Numbered from the stretch's first letter, positions 15,047 through 22,532 are shown. The stretch: DNA of 33,268 nt from UBA947 sp031550975 (GCA_031550975.1 JAVBOC010000015.1:1-33268), one strand, 5' to 3'. Notes: a model not told the origin generated them from the sequence alone. Numbers and translations are program-made.

Positions 15047-15898
15047 TTAGAACTTAACCGGTTTTACCGGAATAATTTCACACGGATTTGTTTGACAAAT
15101 AGCGAGTCTAGTATTACCTGCGCCTACAGGAGAACAATAGCTAGGAGCCGTATTTGAGTTAGGGAACAAGTATCCGCTTCTGCAAGCTGCCGTTCTGAAA
15201 TCCACGCCTTGCAGCGCCCAATGCCCTTGGTAATCAGCACCCATATACTGAATATTCATTTCCAAATATTTTGTATCCGCTCCTCCTGCATTAAGGGGTC
15301 CGGCTGCGGCACTGGAATTAATCAAAGGAACGACTCTGCCCGAAGTTGTTAGATAAAATGGGAAAATATCTTCCCACATTTTTGAGTTACCGTTAGTTCC
15401 GTCAACGTCGATAAAAATTGTATATGCAGTGTCATTTATTTCTGCAATTGCACTGCTGCCGCTGCGCAAATTGTATATTTTAGCACCGCTGCGCAAAATC
15501 ATATCAGGCGTTGCTGCTGCAAAGTTTGTCGAAGAAGTATTAAACCCAGTTGCTGATGAAGTGCAATTAAGACTGCCGGTCACAGTTGAAACGTTCAGCC
15601 ATTGGCCAAATTTATTACATCTATCTGTCCCGTCAGTTGGTAAAGCGCTATAATTAGCCCCTGCGGTGCTTTGTTCACCGATTACGGCTTGAGCAGCTTC
15701 GCTCAATGTCTGATATGCCGCATAATAGTAAAGGCCAATTGTGTTATCAAGCTTTCTGACCATTGATCGTATGCCGATAGATGCTATAATCCCGATGATT
15801 ACAAGCGTAATTATAGTTTCCGCTAAGGTAAAAGCACTACGCTCTTTTACCTTGTTGAAAGGTTGAATAGTTGAATAGTTGAATAGTTTATTTTTCAC
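15047..15898 (-). CDS. Type IV pilin / type II secretion pseudopilin-like protein
   Basis: 283 aa. Prepilin N-terminus SA^FTLAETIITLVIIGIIAS (cleavage after Ala, Glu at +5) followed by the helix and a Ser/Thr/Cys-rich globular part. The block YTIFIDVDGTNG...WEDIFPFYLTTSGRV recalls pilins of this lineage. The leader is unusual: residues 4-16 (KLFNYSTIQPFNK) are encoded by the octamer repeat. The start is GTG at 15898 with a strong AAGGAGG 5 bases upstream. Both lie inside the end of the four-helix-bundle gene, which overlaps by 11 bases. Four to six cysteines in the globular part could form disulfides. No assembly ATPase or peptidase gene lies nearby, so it must use machinery encoded elsewhere. 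Confidence 0.9.
   Translation of the reverse strand: MKNKLFNYSTIQPFNKVKERSAFTLAETIITLVIIGIIASIGIRSMVRKLDNTIGLYYYAAYQTLSEAAQAVIGEQSTAGANYSALPTDGTDRCNKFGQWLNVSTVTGSLNCTSSATGFNTSSTNFAAATPDMILRSGAKIYNLRSGSSAIAEINDTAYTIFIDVDGTNGNSKMWEDIFPFYLTTSGRVVPLINSSAAAGPLNAGGADTKYLEMNIQYMGADYQGHWALQGVDFRTAACRSGYLFPNSNTAPSYCSPVGAGNTRLAICQTNPCEIIPVKPVKF
15854..15888. repeat. Octamer array (family F), left inverted copy
   Basis: Units GTTGAAAG, GTTGAATA, GTTGAATA, GTTGAATA, then GTTTA. Inverted relative to 16267-16301, with the variant unit GTTGAA[AG]G at the outer end of both. Encodes the pilin leader and the stop of the four-helix-bundle gene. Confidence 0.9.
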
Positions 15899-16280
15899 TT
15901 TGCCTCCTTAACTGCGAATTTTTTAAAGAATTTAACTGTCGCGAAACAGTGCCGGCTTCTATTCTCAGCTTATTTAGTTCTTCTTGATTTATGTAATTTA
16001 ATTCTTTTGCCAAAATCAATTGGTTCAAAACTTCCATCAAGCTTCCAAAAGCGATTTTCGAAAATCGAGCTTGGTCCTTCATTGACTTCTTGGTTACACC
16101 CTCCGCTATATTGGATGATATAGAAACTGCTGCACGCCTCATCTGAGAAGTCAATGTATAAATTTCATTTTGTGGGAATTTTTGTGTAGCATTATAAATC
16201 TTCTTATCAAATTCAATGGATGTTTTCCAAACCTCTAATTTTTCAAAACCAAATTTATAATCGTCTAACCATTCAACCAT
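15888..16280 (-). CDS. Four-helix-bundle protein (S23 / 23S rRNA intervening-sequence protein family)
   Basis: 130 aa. Recognised from FEKLEVWKTSIEF, TSQMRRAAVSISSNIAEG and the C-terminal helices with LMEVLNQLILAKEL. These match the S23/IVP four-helix family that also includes the accessory protein Avd of diversity-generating retroelements. Free-standing members have no settled function; nucleic-acid binding is suspected. Residues MVEWL are encoded by the right octamer array and the stop codon TAA by the left array, so the gene fills the interval between inverted repeats exactly. It begins 8 bases after the transketolase stop and overlaps the pilin start by 11 bases. No reverse transcriptase or rRNA is present in the window, so it is neither a DGR nor an rRNA insertion. 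Confidence 0.93.
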   Translation of the reverse strand: MVEWLDDYKFGFEKLEVWKTSIEFDKKIYNATQKFPQNEIYTLTSQMRRAAVSISSNIAEGVTKKSMKDQARFSKIAFGSLMEVLNQLILAKELNYINQEELNKLRIEAGTVSRQLNSLKNSQLRRQSEK

Positions 16281-16301
16281 TCAATTATTCAACCCTTCAA
16301 C
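16267..16301. repeat. Octamer array (family F), right inverted copy
   Basis: Plus-strand units AACCATTC, AACCATTC, AATTATTC, AACCCTTC, AAC. The reverse complement starts GTTGAAGG, the same variant unit as at the left copy's outer end. It encodes the last residues and the stop of transketolase (LKG-TGA) and the start of the four-helix-bundle protein. Confidence 0.9.
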
Positions 16302-17110
16302 ACACTTAGTTCCGCTATTGCTTTCTCATAATCTTCTTTGCCCGGTGCTGTTCCATGCCAGCCGGCATTGTTTTCCATGAAGCTTACTCCTTTGCCCTTT
16401 ACGGTGTTAGCAATAATTGCGTAAGGTTTTTTAGCTGTTTTTCCTTTTTCTAAGGCGTCGTTAATTGCACTTAAATCATGCCCGTCGATTTCAACAACTT
16501 CCCAGTTGAAGGCTTTTAATTTAGCATCCAATGGGTCGATTGATTTAATAGTTTCTGTACATCCGTCAATTTGAAGCCTGTTTCTGTCGATAATCGCAAC
16601 AATGTTATCAAGATCTCGCTGTGGAGCGTTCATAAACGCCTCCCAAACGCTGCCTTCTTGAAGTTCGCCATCCCCCATCAGACAAAATACTTTTGCAGGA
16701 TTTTTATCAAGTCTTAGGGCGAGCGCAATTCCGCATGCCATTGATAACCCTTGGCCAAGCGAACCTGTTGCTACTTCAACTCCCGGACACAATAGCGTTG
16801 GGTGGCCTTGAAGATAGGAACCAAATTGGCGGAAGTTTGCCAAATCTTCTTTCGGGAAAAATCCTTTTTGCGATAATACTGAATAAAGTGCCGCTGAAGC
16901 ATGCCCTTTTGAAAGAACAAATCTGTCACGCTTAGCATCACGACTCGGGTCAATGTTCATGACCTTGTGATAAAGCACGGTCAAAATATCTGTTGCAGAC
17001 AGCGCGCCGCCGATATGCCCGGACTGTGCAGTATAAACCATTTTTATAACATTCTCGCGCGTTTCATTTGCAAGTTCTTGTAATTCCTTTAATTCATTCG
17101 AATTTAACAT
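16289..17110 (-). CDS. Transketolase, N-terminal (thiamine-diphosphate-binding) subunit
   Basis: 273 aa from ATG 17110, chosen because AAGGAG precedes it by 6 bases. A longer frame to 17155 runs back into the previous gene. This is the N-terminal half of a split transketolase, which moves two-carbon units in the pentose phosphate pathway. Seen: SGHIGGALSATDIL, VLSKGHASAALYSVL, TGSLGQGLSMACGIAL, the ThDP motif GDGELQEGSVWEA with a following N, and GKGVSFMENNAGWHG. The last three residues and the stop are provided by the octamer array. The C-terminal subunit normally lies directly downstream; here the four-helix-bundle and pilin genes do instead, so the partner must be elsewhere. Confidence 0.95.
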   Translation of the reverse strand: MLNSNELKELQELANETRENVIKMVYTAQSGHIGGALSATDILTVLYHKVMNIDPSRDAKRDRFVLSKGHASAALYSVLSQKGFFPKEDLANFRQFGSYLQGHPTLLCPGVEVATGSLGQGLSMACGIALALRLDKNPAKVFCLMGDGELQEGSVWEAFMNAPQRDLDNIVAIIDRNRLQIDGCTETIKSIDPLDAKLKAFNWEVVEIDGHDLSAINDALEKGKTAKKPYAIIANTVKGKGVSFMENNAGWHGTAPGKEDYEKAIAELSVLKG

Positions 17111-17116
17111 TTTACT

Positions 17117-17148
17117 CCTTCTAGTCCTTAATCCCTTGTCCCTTATCT
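17117..17148. repeat. Short array with period 8 (GGGACTA-like)
   Basis: On the minus strand: AAGGGACA, AGGGATTA, AGGACTAG, AAGGAG. It forms the last codons of the wecG/tagA-like gene (DKGQGIKD) and runs into the transketolase ribosome site. Confidence 0.5.
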
Positions 17149-17879
17149 TTGCCATAGTTGGACTTGTCTAAGCCACCTATTACATTTACCCCTTTCTCCA
17201 TTATAACGCTAAGAACGAACAATGGCAACACCGGAAAAATCCGCTTCAGGCGCTGCGGCTCTTTTATAGTTCTATAAAGCCACTCCAAGCCGATTTTTTG
17301 CCAGATTTCCGGCGCACGCCTAACTTCACCCGCCCAAACGTCAAAACTTCCGCCAACCCCCACCATAATCGTGTTCGGCAAGTCATTTTTTAGTGAATAA
17401 ATGAATTCTTCCTGTTTTGGCGAACCAAGTGCCGCGAGTAAAATCTGCGGTTGCCTTTGGCGCAATTCATTTTTAACAGCTTCTTCGTCTTGAAAATACC
17501 CGTCTTGAGCGTAAACAACATTCACGCCCGCTTCACACAGGTTTTGCGCAGCCATTTCATTGACATGCGGTGCAGCACCGACAAGCGCTACCGTTCTTCC
17601 CGAATCAACAAGTCTGCGCGCAAACTCAATCCCCGGGATCCTTCTAACCTTGTATCCTAAAATCTTTAGCCCAATTTCAACACCAATCCCGTCAGGGAAA
17701 ACCAACTCCGCTTCATTAATTATTTTAGCAAGTTCTGAATTTTTCTTTGCAGCACTAATCATCTCAGGATTAATTGTCACAACCTGATGAACTTTCCCTT
17801 CAAGCGCATAACTTAAGGCTTCTTCAAACGTAAAAGTATCTATGTTGAAGCCCTGTAATCTTACGGTTTTTCTCTCCAT
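17121..17879 (-). CDS. WecG/TagA/CpsF family glycosyltransferase
   Basis: 252 aa, GT26 family. These enzymes transfer N-acetylmannosamine (or a uronate form) from the UDP-sugar to an undecaprenyl-linked GlcNAc acceptor in making cell-surface polymers. Seen: VVTINPEMISAAKKN, FPDGIGVEIGLKILG, ALVGAAPHVNEMAA, the LGSPKQEEFI motif, and the hallmark GVGGSFDVWAGEVRRAPEIW followed by GLEWLYRTIKEPQR. A C-terminal hydrophobic helix (VLPLFVLSVIM) fits membrane association. The final DKGQGIKD is repeat-encoded. It is first in the operon with transketolase N (stop 10 bases before the next ATG). The exact sugar is not determinable. Confidence 0.94.
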   Translation of the reverse strand: MERKTVRLQGFNIDTFTFEEALSYALEGKVHQVVTINPEMISAAKKNSELAKIINEAELVFPDGIGVEIGLKILGYKVRRIPGIEFARRLVDSGRTVALVGAAPHVNEMAAQNLCEAGVNVVYAQDGYFQDEEAVKNELRQRQPQILLAALGSPKQEEFIYSLKNDLPNTIMVGVGGSFDVWAGEVRRAPEIWQKIGLEWLYRTIKEPQRLKRIFPVLPLFVLSVIMEKGVNVIGGLDKSNYGKDKGQGIKD

Positions 17880-17999
17880 GTATAAAATTATATCATAAAA
17901 TCTACATCATTCGTATGATATTAGAGGCTCAAGGCATAAAGATTTTCTATAACGCGCCGACAACCTATAAGACACATTATTCTGTTTGGAGCTCTACTA

Positions 18000-19646
18000 A
18001 TGTCAGAACAAATTTTAACAAGACCGGCCGAAACGAATGCCGCAGACATGCTTGAGAAAGCACGCGAAGCGCACGAAAAATACCTGCTGCGTCAACACAA
18101 CGGCGATCTTGAAGAAGCTATAGAAAATTATATCTCAGCAATGAGGCTCGACTCTACTATGCCTGAAGCGTATTACAGGCTTGCTGCATTGATGTGGGAA
18201 CAAGGACAAATCGGACTCGACACAGCGATTGAACAGTGCAAAACTGCTGTTTCACTCTCACCGCAAAACGTTAACGCTCACCTTTATACCGGCTATTTTA
18301 TGAAAATGGCCCAGGATTTTGCGTCCGCAGAAGAAGAATTTAAATCCGCGATAAAAGCCGGGAAACTAAAGTCCGCACGTCCGCGACTTGTTATGTCAGA
18401 AACTCTGCTTGAAAAAATTACAGCAGGGGACGCAAACCCGTCGGATTATTTGAATTTCATGTATTATTTGGTTTCCGGCAGCATGATGCTTGCTTGGGAC
18501 AAGCCATCTATTAAAATGATTTGCAAAAGCATCGGAGACGACCTTTCTGTTGCCTCGTTTAACGCTATGGGCGGGATTTTAGAGAAATTCAAACTATTTG
18601 GCGGCGCCGAAAGCATTTATAAAAAAGCTATCGAAACAACCAGCCGCGATGAAATCTTCTACAACAAGATGGGCGATTTGGCACTAAAAAGCCACGAAAT
18701 CGAGGACGCAGTCGGAAATTATGAAAAAGCACTTGAGGCAAACCCGCTTAACCGCGAAATTTTAATTAAACAAGCAACTGTGCTTCAAACATATTTCCCT
18801 GAAAAAGCAGACGAAACCATCGACTGCTACGAAAAACTTCTTATGTTTGGGCAAGATACAGCGCGCATTTACTACGAACTCGGACACCTTTATCTTAGAA
18901 AAGAAGATAAAATCAACGCCGTGAGCGCATTCAAACTTGCACTCGAAAACGACGAGGAAAACCCGTTTTATAATAATTCACTGGCTTATGCATATACTAA
19001 AGCGGAATTGTACGATGAAGCCATAGACCATTATCAAAAAGCAATTTCGCTTAACCCCGACAACGAGTGGACGTCTATCGTCTGCCAGGCGCTTGGCGCA
19101 ATTTATGGCGAGATTAAAGGCAATGTTGGCGCAGCAGTTTCGACTTACCAAGCCGGAATCATCCTTGACCCAACGAACTACGACCTTTATCTCTCACTCG
19201 GTGATATTTACATGGCGGCTTACGACTTAGATCAAGCAATCCGTTCATATTGTGATGCGATAACCCTCAACCCTGAAGAACCACGTGGCTATTCAAAAGC
19301 AGGGATTGCTCTCTGGGAAAAAGATTACCTTGAAGAAGCGCTTGTGTCTTATCACAAAGCAATCGACCTTGACCCGAATAACGCAAATGTTCACAACAAC
19401 CTCGGAATTTTATATCTCGACGGACTCGCTGATGCGATGGAATCGCTTGAATACTTTGAAGAAGCAATCGCTCTTAACCCAAATTACACTCTTGCATATT
19501 TTAACGCAGGACGTGCTTCCCAGCAAATGGGATTCACAAACGATGCTGCGCGCTATTACCAATCAGCGCTTGACTTAAACGCTATTACAGAAGACCTTGA
19601 TGAAGAAGACGTACGCACACGCCTTCATAGCTTGTTTGAGATTTAA
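18000..19646 (+). CDS. Tetratricopeptide-repeat protein
   Basis: 548 aa made almost wholly of TPR units (for example DEAIDHYQKAISLNPDN, EALVSYHKAIDLDPNNANVHNNLGILY, ESLEYFEEAIALNPNY). I count about ten or more 34-residue repeats, with a less regular part near residues 120-200. There is no signal peptide or other domain, so it is probably a cytoplasmic scaffold. The start ATG has GGAG 8 bases before it. It is divergent from the wecG/tagA-like gene, across about 120 bases that must hold both promoters. Partners cannot be deduced. Confidence 0.92.
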   Translation: MSEQILTRPAETNAADMLEKAREAHEKYLLRQHNGDLEEAIENYISAMRLDSTMPEAYYRLAALMWEQGQIGLDTAIEQCKTAVSLSPQNVNAHLYTGYFMKMAQDFASAEEEFKSAIKAGKLKSARPRLVMSETLLEKITAGDANPSDYLNFMYYLVSGSMMLAWDKPSIKMICKSIGDDLSVASFNAMGGILEKFKLFGGAESIYKKAIETTSRDEIFYNKMGDLALKSHEIEDAVGNYEKALEANPLNREILIKQATVLQTYFPEKADETIDCYEKLLMFGQDTARIYYELGHLYLRKEDKINAVSAFKLALENDEENPFYNNSLAYAYTKAELYDEAIDHYQKAISLNPDNEWTSIVCQALGAIYGEIKGNVGAAVSTYQAGIILDPTNYDLYLSLGDIYMAAYDLDQAIRSYCDAITLNPEEPRGYSKAGIALWEKDYLEEALVSYHKAIDLDPNNANVHNNLGILYLDGLADAMESLEYFEEAIALNPNYTLAYFNAGRASQQMGFTNDAARYYQSALDLNAITEDLDEEDVRTRLHSLFEI

Positions 19647-19661
19647 GCCGTAAGGTTAAAT

Positions 19662-19934
19662 CTAAAGAACAGTTTTACCAACAAACTGACCGTCATCAAA
19701 TCTGTAAACAGCCCTGCGATTACCAGGAAGACGCATCTCAAAGATGTCTCTTGTATGCTTAGCACCGCCGGCATCGACTATTTCAATATCTCTGATATGC
19801 TTCATTAGATGCTTTAACGGGCCTGCCTTAGCTGCTTCCGCAAATATATCAACTGAATTAGTTTTACCTTTAGCCCAAGGGAAAGTAACTGCTTTATTTC
19901 TTACTGCGCCGAGTATTGGGGTTGATAAACTCAT
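19662..19934 (-). CDS. 90-aa conserved-looking hypothetical protein
   Basis: Not recognised. A compact, mixed alpha/beta composition: a Pro/Trp-containing N-terminus (TFPWAKGK), a central amphipathic helix (LKHLMKHIRDIEIV), and a C-terminal part rich in alternating hydrophobic/charged residues (RAVYRFDDGQFVGKTVL). AAAGGAAAAATT precedes the ATG, a fair ribosome site. It converges with the TPR gene, 15 bases apart, and lies 80 bases after the end of rnhB on the same strand. Good codon structure supports a real gene. Confidence 0.7.
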   Translation of the reverse strand: MSLSTPILGAVRNKAVTFPWAKGKTNSVDIFAEAAKAGPLKHLMKHIRDIEIVDAGGAKHTRDIFEMRLPGNRRAVYRFDDGQFVGKTVL

Positions 19935-20014
19935 AATTTTTCCTTTTCTATTGTAAATGGCTTGCTGATATAAGAGTGGTAAATTATATTTATTGCCTTT
20001 GGATATATTATTTG

Positions 20015-20767
20015 TTACATAACTTCATAGAGCATTTTACCTTGTGAGTTCATTTTAGCAAAGTGTTTTTTCAGGAAGGACGGGCGGTGGTGTGGTGTCA
20101 AGCCGTATTTGTCAATCGCTGCAAGGTGTTCCGCGGTTAGATAACCAGCGTTCCTAACCCAATTGTACTGAGGGAACTCCTCATGTATATAGCCCATGTG
20201 TCTATCACGAGTAACTTTTGCCAAAACACTCGCCGCTGCAATTGAAGCTGATTGGCCGTCACCTTTTATAATATATTTTTGGGGGTAATTAAAATCTTTA
20301 ATGAGTTTGTTGCCATCTGCCAAAACTAAAACGTCATCACTTGCCCTATCTGTCATTCCGGACTTGATCCGGAATCTTCCACCATTGAGGTTTGCATCAG
20401 ATGCGACAATGGAAGATCCTGAATCAAGTTCAGGATGACAAAGAACTTCTATTACTTTGTTGCATGCCAGTTTCATAGCCTTCAAAGAGGCATTCAGTAT
20501 ATTAATTTCTTCAATCTCGCCGACTTCAACGCAAACCGTCGCGTTAATCGTTTCATTTTTAATCAGGTCATAAATACTCTCACGCTTCTTTGGGGATAGT
20601 TTTTTAGAGTCGTTTAAAATAGCAAGTTCTTCTATTAATTTTTCTGATTTATTGTGAAAACAAACAGCGCTTGCAAAAACTCCGCCCGCCGCAGGGCCGC
20701 GTCCGGCCTCGTCCGTGCCGATTATTAGTTGCTTAAACTCCGCATCAAAATCAAATAAACTTGACAA
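20015..20767 (-). CDS. rnhB: Ribonuclease HII with a repeat-encoded 30-residue insertion
   Basis: 250 aa against about 200-215 usual. Cuts RNA of RNA-DNA hybrids and single ribonucleotides in DNA. Motifs: IGTDEAGRGPAAGGVFASAV (D19, E20), LNDSKKLSPKKRE, LADGN (D151) and GDGQSASIAAASVLAKVTRD (D170), giving the complete DEDD metal site. Residues 110-139 (HPELDSGSSI...RFRIKSGMTD) are encoded exactly by the 90-bp family A palindrome and sit between the helix ending NKVIEVL and the strand leading to LADGN. The insertion length is a multiple of three and has no stop. It lies 10 bases after rbgA, same strand. Confidence 0.96.
   Translation of the reverse strand: MSSLFDFDAEFKQLIIGTDEAGRGPAAGGVFASAVCFHNKSEKLIEELAILNDSKKLSPKKRESIYDLIKNETINATVCVEVGEIEEINILNASLKAMKLACNKVIEVLCHPELDSGSSIVASDANLNGGRFRIKSGMTDRASDDVLVLADGNKLIKDFNYPQKYIIKGDGQSASIAAASVLAKVTRDRHMGYIHEEFPQYNWVRNAGYLTAEHLAAIDKYGLTPHHRPSFLKKHFAKMNSQGKMLYEVM
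20351..20440. repeat. Palindromic repeat family A, copy 2, inside rnhB
   Basis: 90 bases. The left arm TGTCATTCCGGACTTGATCC and right arm GAATCAAGTTCAGGATGACA (outer portions) form a stem of about 31 bases with few mismatches, extended inward by GGAATCTTCCA / TGGAAGATCC. The translated product has the look of Rickettsia palindromic elements. Confidence 0.92.
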
Positions 20768-20770
20768 AAC

Positions 20771-20850
20771 CCCCTCCTTAATCCTCTCCAGCTTGAGGAG
20801 AAGGCAAACTAGCGCCCCCTCTCCTTACAGGAGAGGGCTGGGGTGAGGTG
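20771..20850. repeat. Repeat family E (CCTCACCCCAGCCC type) at the rbgA-rnhB junction
   Basis: Contains the perfect hairpin CCCTCTCCT-TAC-AGGAGAGGG (20817-20837), followed by CTGGGGTGAGG, and a second hairpin TCTCC/GGAGA near 20784-20803. This is a widespread bacterial repeat. It encodes the last about 24 residues of RbgA. Confidence 0.8.
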
Positions 20851-21755
20851 GCAATTGAAATTTCATCTAAGATAAATTTTCCTATTTTGCCTTCACGAAA
20901 ATCGCGCAATACATAAGTCGCTGTGCGCTCAATATCAGGATTGCCGCCGGAAATCAGCCAGTTGCGTGCCATCGCGATATTCTCAAGAGTTAAATCATCT
21001 GCCACATTGTAATATTCAGCCAATTTTTCGCCATATTTTCCTTTATTAACCAAAACATTTAAAAGTTCACGCGCTGCAGCTTCCGCCGAATAGGCGTTTT
21101 CAGAAACTGAGTTCACAAACGCAAGCTTTTTTGCTCTAATTTGGTCATCCTGACGCATCGGGATAATCCCCGGAGTATCAAGCAATTCAAGCTGAGGGTT
21201 AATTCTCACCCACTGCTGCTGTCTTGTAACCCCCGCCTTAGCGCCGATTTTAGTCTTCGACGATCTTGTTAATTTATTAATAATACTGGATTTTCCAACA
21301 TTTGGCATGCCAACAACCATAATTCTTGCCGGTCTTCGCAAAAGACCCTTTGCCATAAGTGCTTGAATACGTGGTTCTGCCAGTTCAACAGCTTTTTTAA
21401 CTATTATATTTAAGTCCTTTGAGTGTTTCGCATCAGACATCACAACAGGAGAAGCTTCACGCTCCTCAATTACATCAATCCATTTCTTCAACTCGTTACG
21501 GTCAACCAAATCCGATTTATTTAGCAAAATCAAGCGGGGTTTTCCATTTAAAAGCGCGGAAATATTAGTATACGCGCTCGATTGCGGCAAGCGAGCATCC
21601 AAAACCTCAATAACAGCATCAACAAGTGAAAGCTGTTCTTTCAACTTACGTTCGGCTTTGGCAATATGACCGGGATACCAATGAATAAAGTTAGCAGAAA
21701 AATCCTTATCATGTCCCTGATTAGCGTTTGATTTATCCGCTTTTTCAGCACACAT
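20778..21755 (-). CDS. rbgA: Ribosome biogenesis GTPase RbgA/YlqF
   Basis: 325 aa from ATG 21755, which has AAGGAG about 7 bases upstream. A TTG five codons earlier overlaps that site and is unlikely. Circularly permuted GTPase: the G4 motif NKSD (LILLNKSDLVD) comes first, then G1 VVGMPNVGKSSIINKL, then G3 LLDTPGIIPM. The opening FIHWYPGHIAKAERKL is typical. It acts in late assembly of the 50S subunit. The C-terminal tail ATSPQPSPVRRGG...PQAGED is repeat-encoded and replaces the normal end. It lies between rplS and rnhB on one strand, as in many bacteria. Confidence 0.95.
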   Translation of the reverse strand: MCAEKADKSNANQGHDKDFSANFIHWYPGHIAKAERKLKEQLSLVDAVIEVLDARLPQSSAYTNISALLNGKPRLILLNKSDLVDRNELKKWIDVIEEREASPVVMSDAKHSKDLNIIVKKAVELAEPRIQALMAKGLLRRPARIMVVGMPNVGKSSIINKLTRSSKTKIGAKAGVTRQQQWVRINPQLELLDTPGIIPMRQDDQIRAKKLAFVNSVSENAYSAEAAARELLNVLVNKGKYGEKLAEYYNVADDLTLENIAMARNWLISGGNPDIERTATYVLRDFREGKIGKFILDEISIATSPQPSPVRRGGASLPSPQAGED

Positions 21756-21821
21756 AAGATTCTCCTTCAAACTTCCTCAATTAGCAAAACCATTGCATTT
21801 AGGCAATTATTATATTTACCC

Positions 21822-22181
21822 CTACGCTTTAGCTGTAATTTTTTCTTTAATACGAGTAGCTTTACCAGAACGCTCTCTCAGGTAGTAAAGTTTAGAACGT
21901 CTAACATCACCGCGTCTGAGGATGTTGATTTTCTCAATACGTGGAGAGTTGAGCAGGAACACACGTTCTACGCCAACGCCTTGGAATACTTTTCTTACGG
22001 TGATAGTTTTGTTCAAACCTGAACCGTGTTTTTTAATAATGGTACCTTCGAAAGCCTGAGTTCTTTCTTTGTTACCTTCAATAATTCTTACGAAAACTTT
22101 AACTGTATCGCCAGGATTAGCGTCTACAACTTCGCTTTTCAAATATTCTTTTTCTAATTCGTTAATAATAGGGTTAGTCAT
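21822..22181 (-). CDS. rplS: 50S ribosomal protein L19
   Basis: 119 aa from ATG 22181, where AAAGGAAT lies 7-8 bases upstream. An upstream extension to 22244 is not supported. Family features: EKEYLKSEVVDANPGDTVKV, FEGTIIKKHGSGLNKTITVR, GVGVERVFLLNSPRIEKI and the C-terminal RRGDVRRSKLYYLRERSGKA. It sits at the 30S-50S interface. Leads the rplS-rbgA-rnhB cluster. Confidence 0.98.
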   Translation of the reverse strand: MTNPIINELEKEYLKSEVVDANPGDTVKVFVRIIEGNKERTQAFEGTIIKKHGSGLNKTITVRKVFQGVGVERVFLLNSPRIEKINILRRGDVRRSKLYYLRERSGKATRIKEKITAKA

Positions 22182-22276
22182 TTTTATAATTCCTTTTAAT
22201 TTATATTTCTCGCTTAATCCCAAGCGTATCGCAAAGATAATCAAAAAACAAGGGGGATATTAAAATTTGTTAATGT

Positions 22277-22282
22277 TATAAT
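22277..22282 (+). promoter_or_regulatory. TATAAT box immediately before the 47-aa ORF
   Basis: Perfect -10 TATAAT, only 6 bases before the ATG at 22289, suggesting a leaderless mRNA. No clear -35 seen at 17 bases. Confidence 0.4.
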
Positions 22283-22288
22283 TAGCTT

Positions 22289-22432
22289 ATGGCAGGCGAT
22301 TACAAAAAATTATTAAAAAAGAAGAAAAAAAGTTACGCTGATGTAACCAAAATGGGCGTGGATATTGACAAAAATGAATACCACGAAATAATCCTGTCAA
22401 ATTCAAACCATCCTGATAAACCTAAAAGATAG
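22289..22432 (+). CDS. 47-aa basic small protein
   Basis: ATG 22289 to TAG 22430-22432: MAGDYKKLLKKKKKSYADVT... then KMGVDIDKNEYHEIILSNSN and a Lys/Pro end. The Lys-rich N-terminus and acidic/polar C-terminus are not compositionally random. No Shine-Dalgarno, but a perfect TATAAT is just upstream, consistent with leaderless translation. Divergent from rplS. A T run follows the stop. Function unknown. Confidence 0.5.
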   Translation: MAGDYKKLLKKKKKSYADVTKMGVDIDKNEYHEIILSNSNHPDKPKR

Positions 22433-22459
22433 TTTTTTTATAATTTGCGCATTAAAAAA

Positions 22460-22532
22460 TACGCCACCCGCGATTCGAACGCGGGACCTATCCCTTAAAA
22501 GGGGAGTGCTCTACCAACTGAGCTAGTGGCGC
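22460..22532 (-). tRNA. tRNA-Lys (anticodon TTT)
   Basis: A 73-base cloverleaf on the minus strand. Acceptor GCGCCAC / GTGGCGT, D-arm GCTCAGTTGGTAGAGC, anticodon loop CTTTTAA with anticodon TTT, T-arm GGTCCCGCGTTCGAATC. CCA not encoded. Confidence 0.95.

Noticed and set aside
15888..16280. Diversity-generating retroelement, because of the Avd-like fold
   Set aside because: No reverse transcriptase, template repeat or variable repeat was seen, and free-standing S23/IVP genes are common.
9651..16301. CRISPR array from the short tandem repeats
   Set aside because: Units are 8 bases with no spacers and no cas genes.
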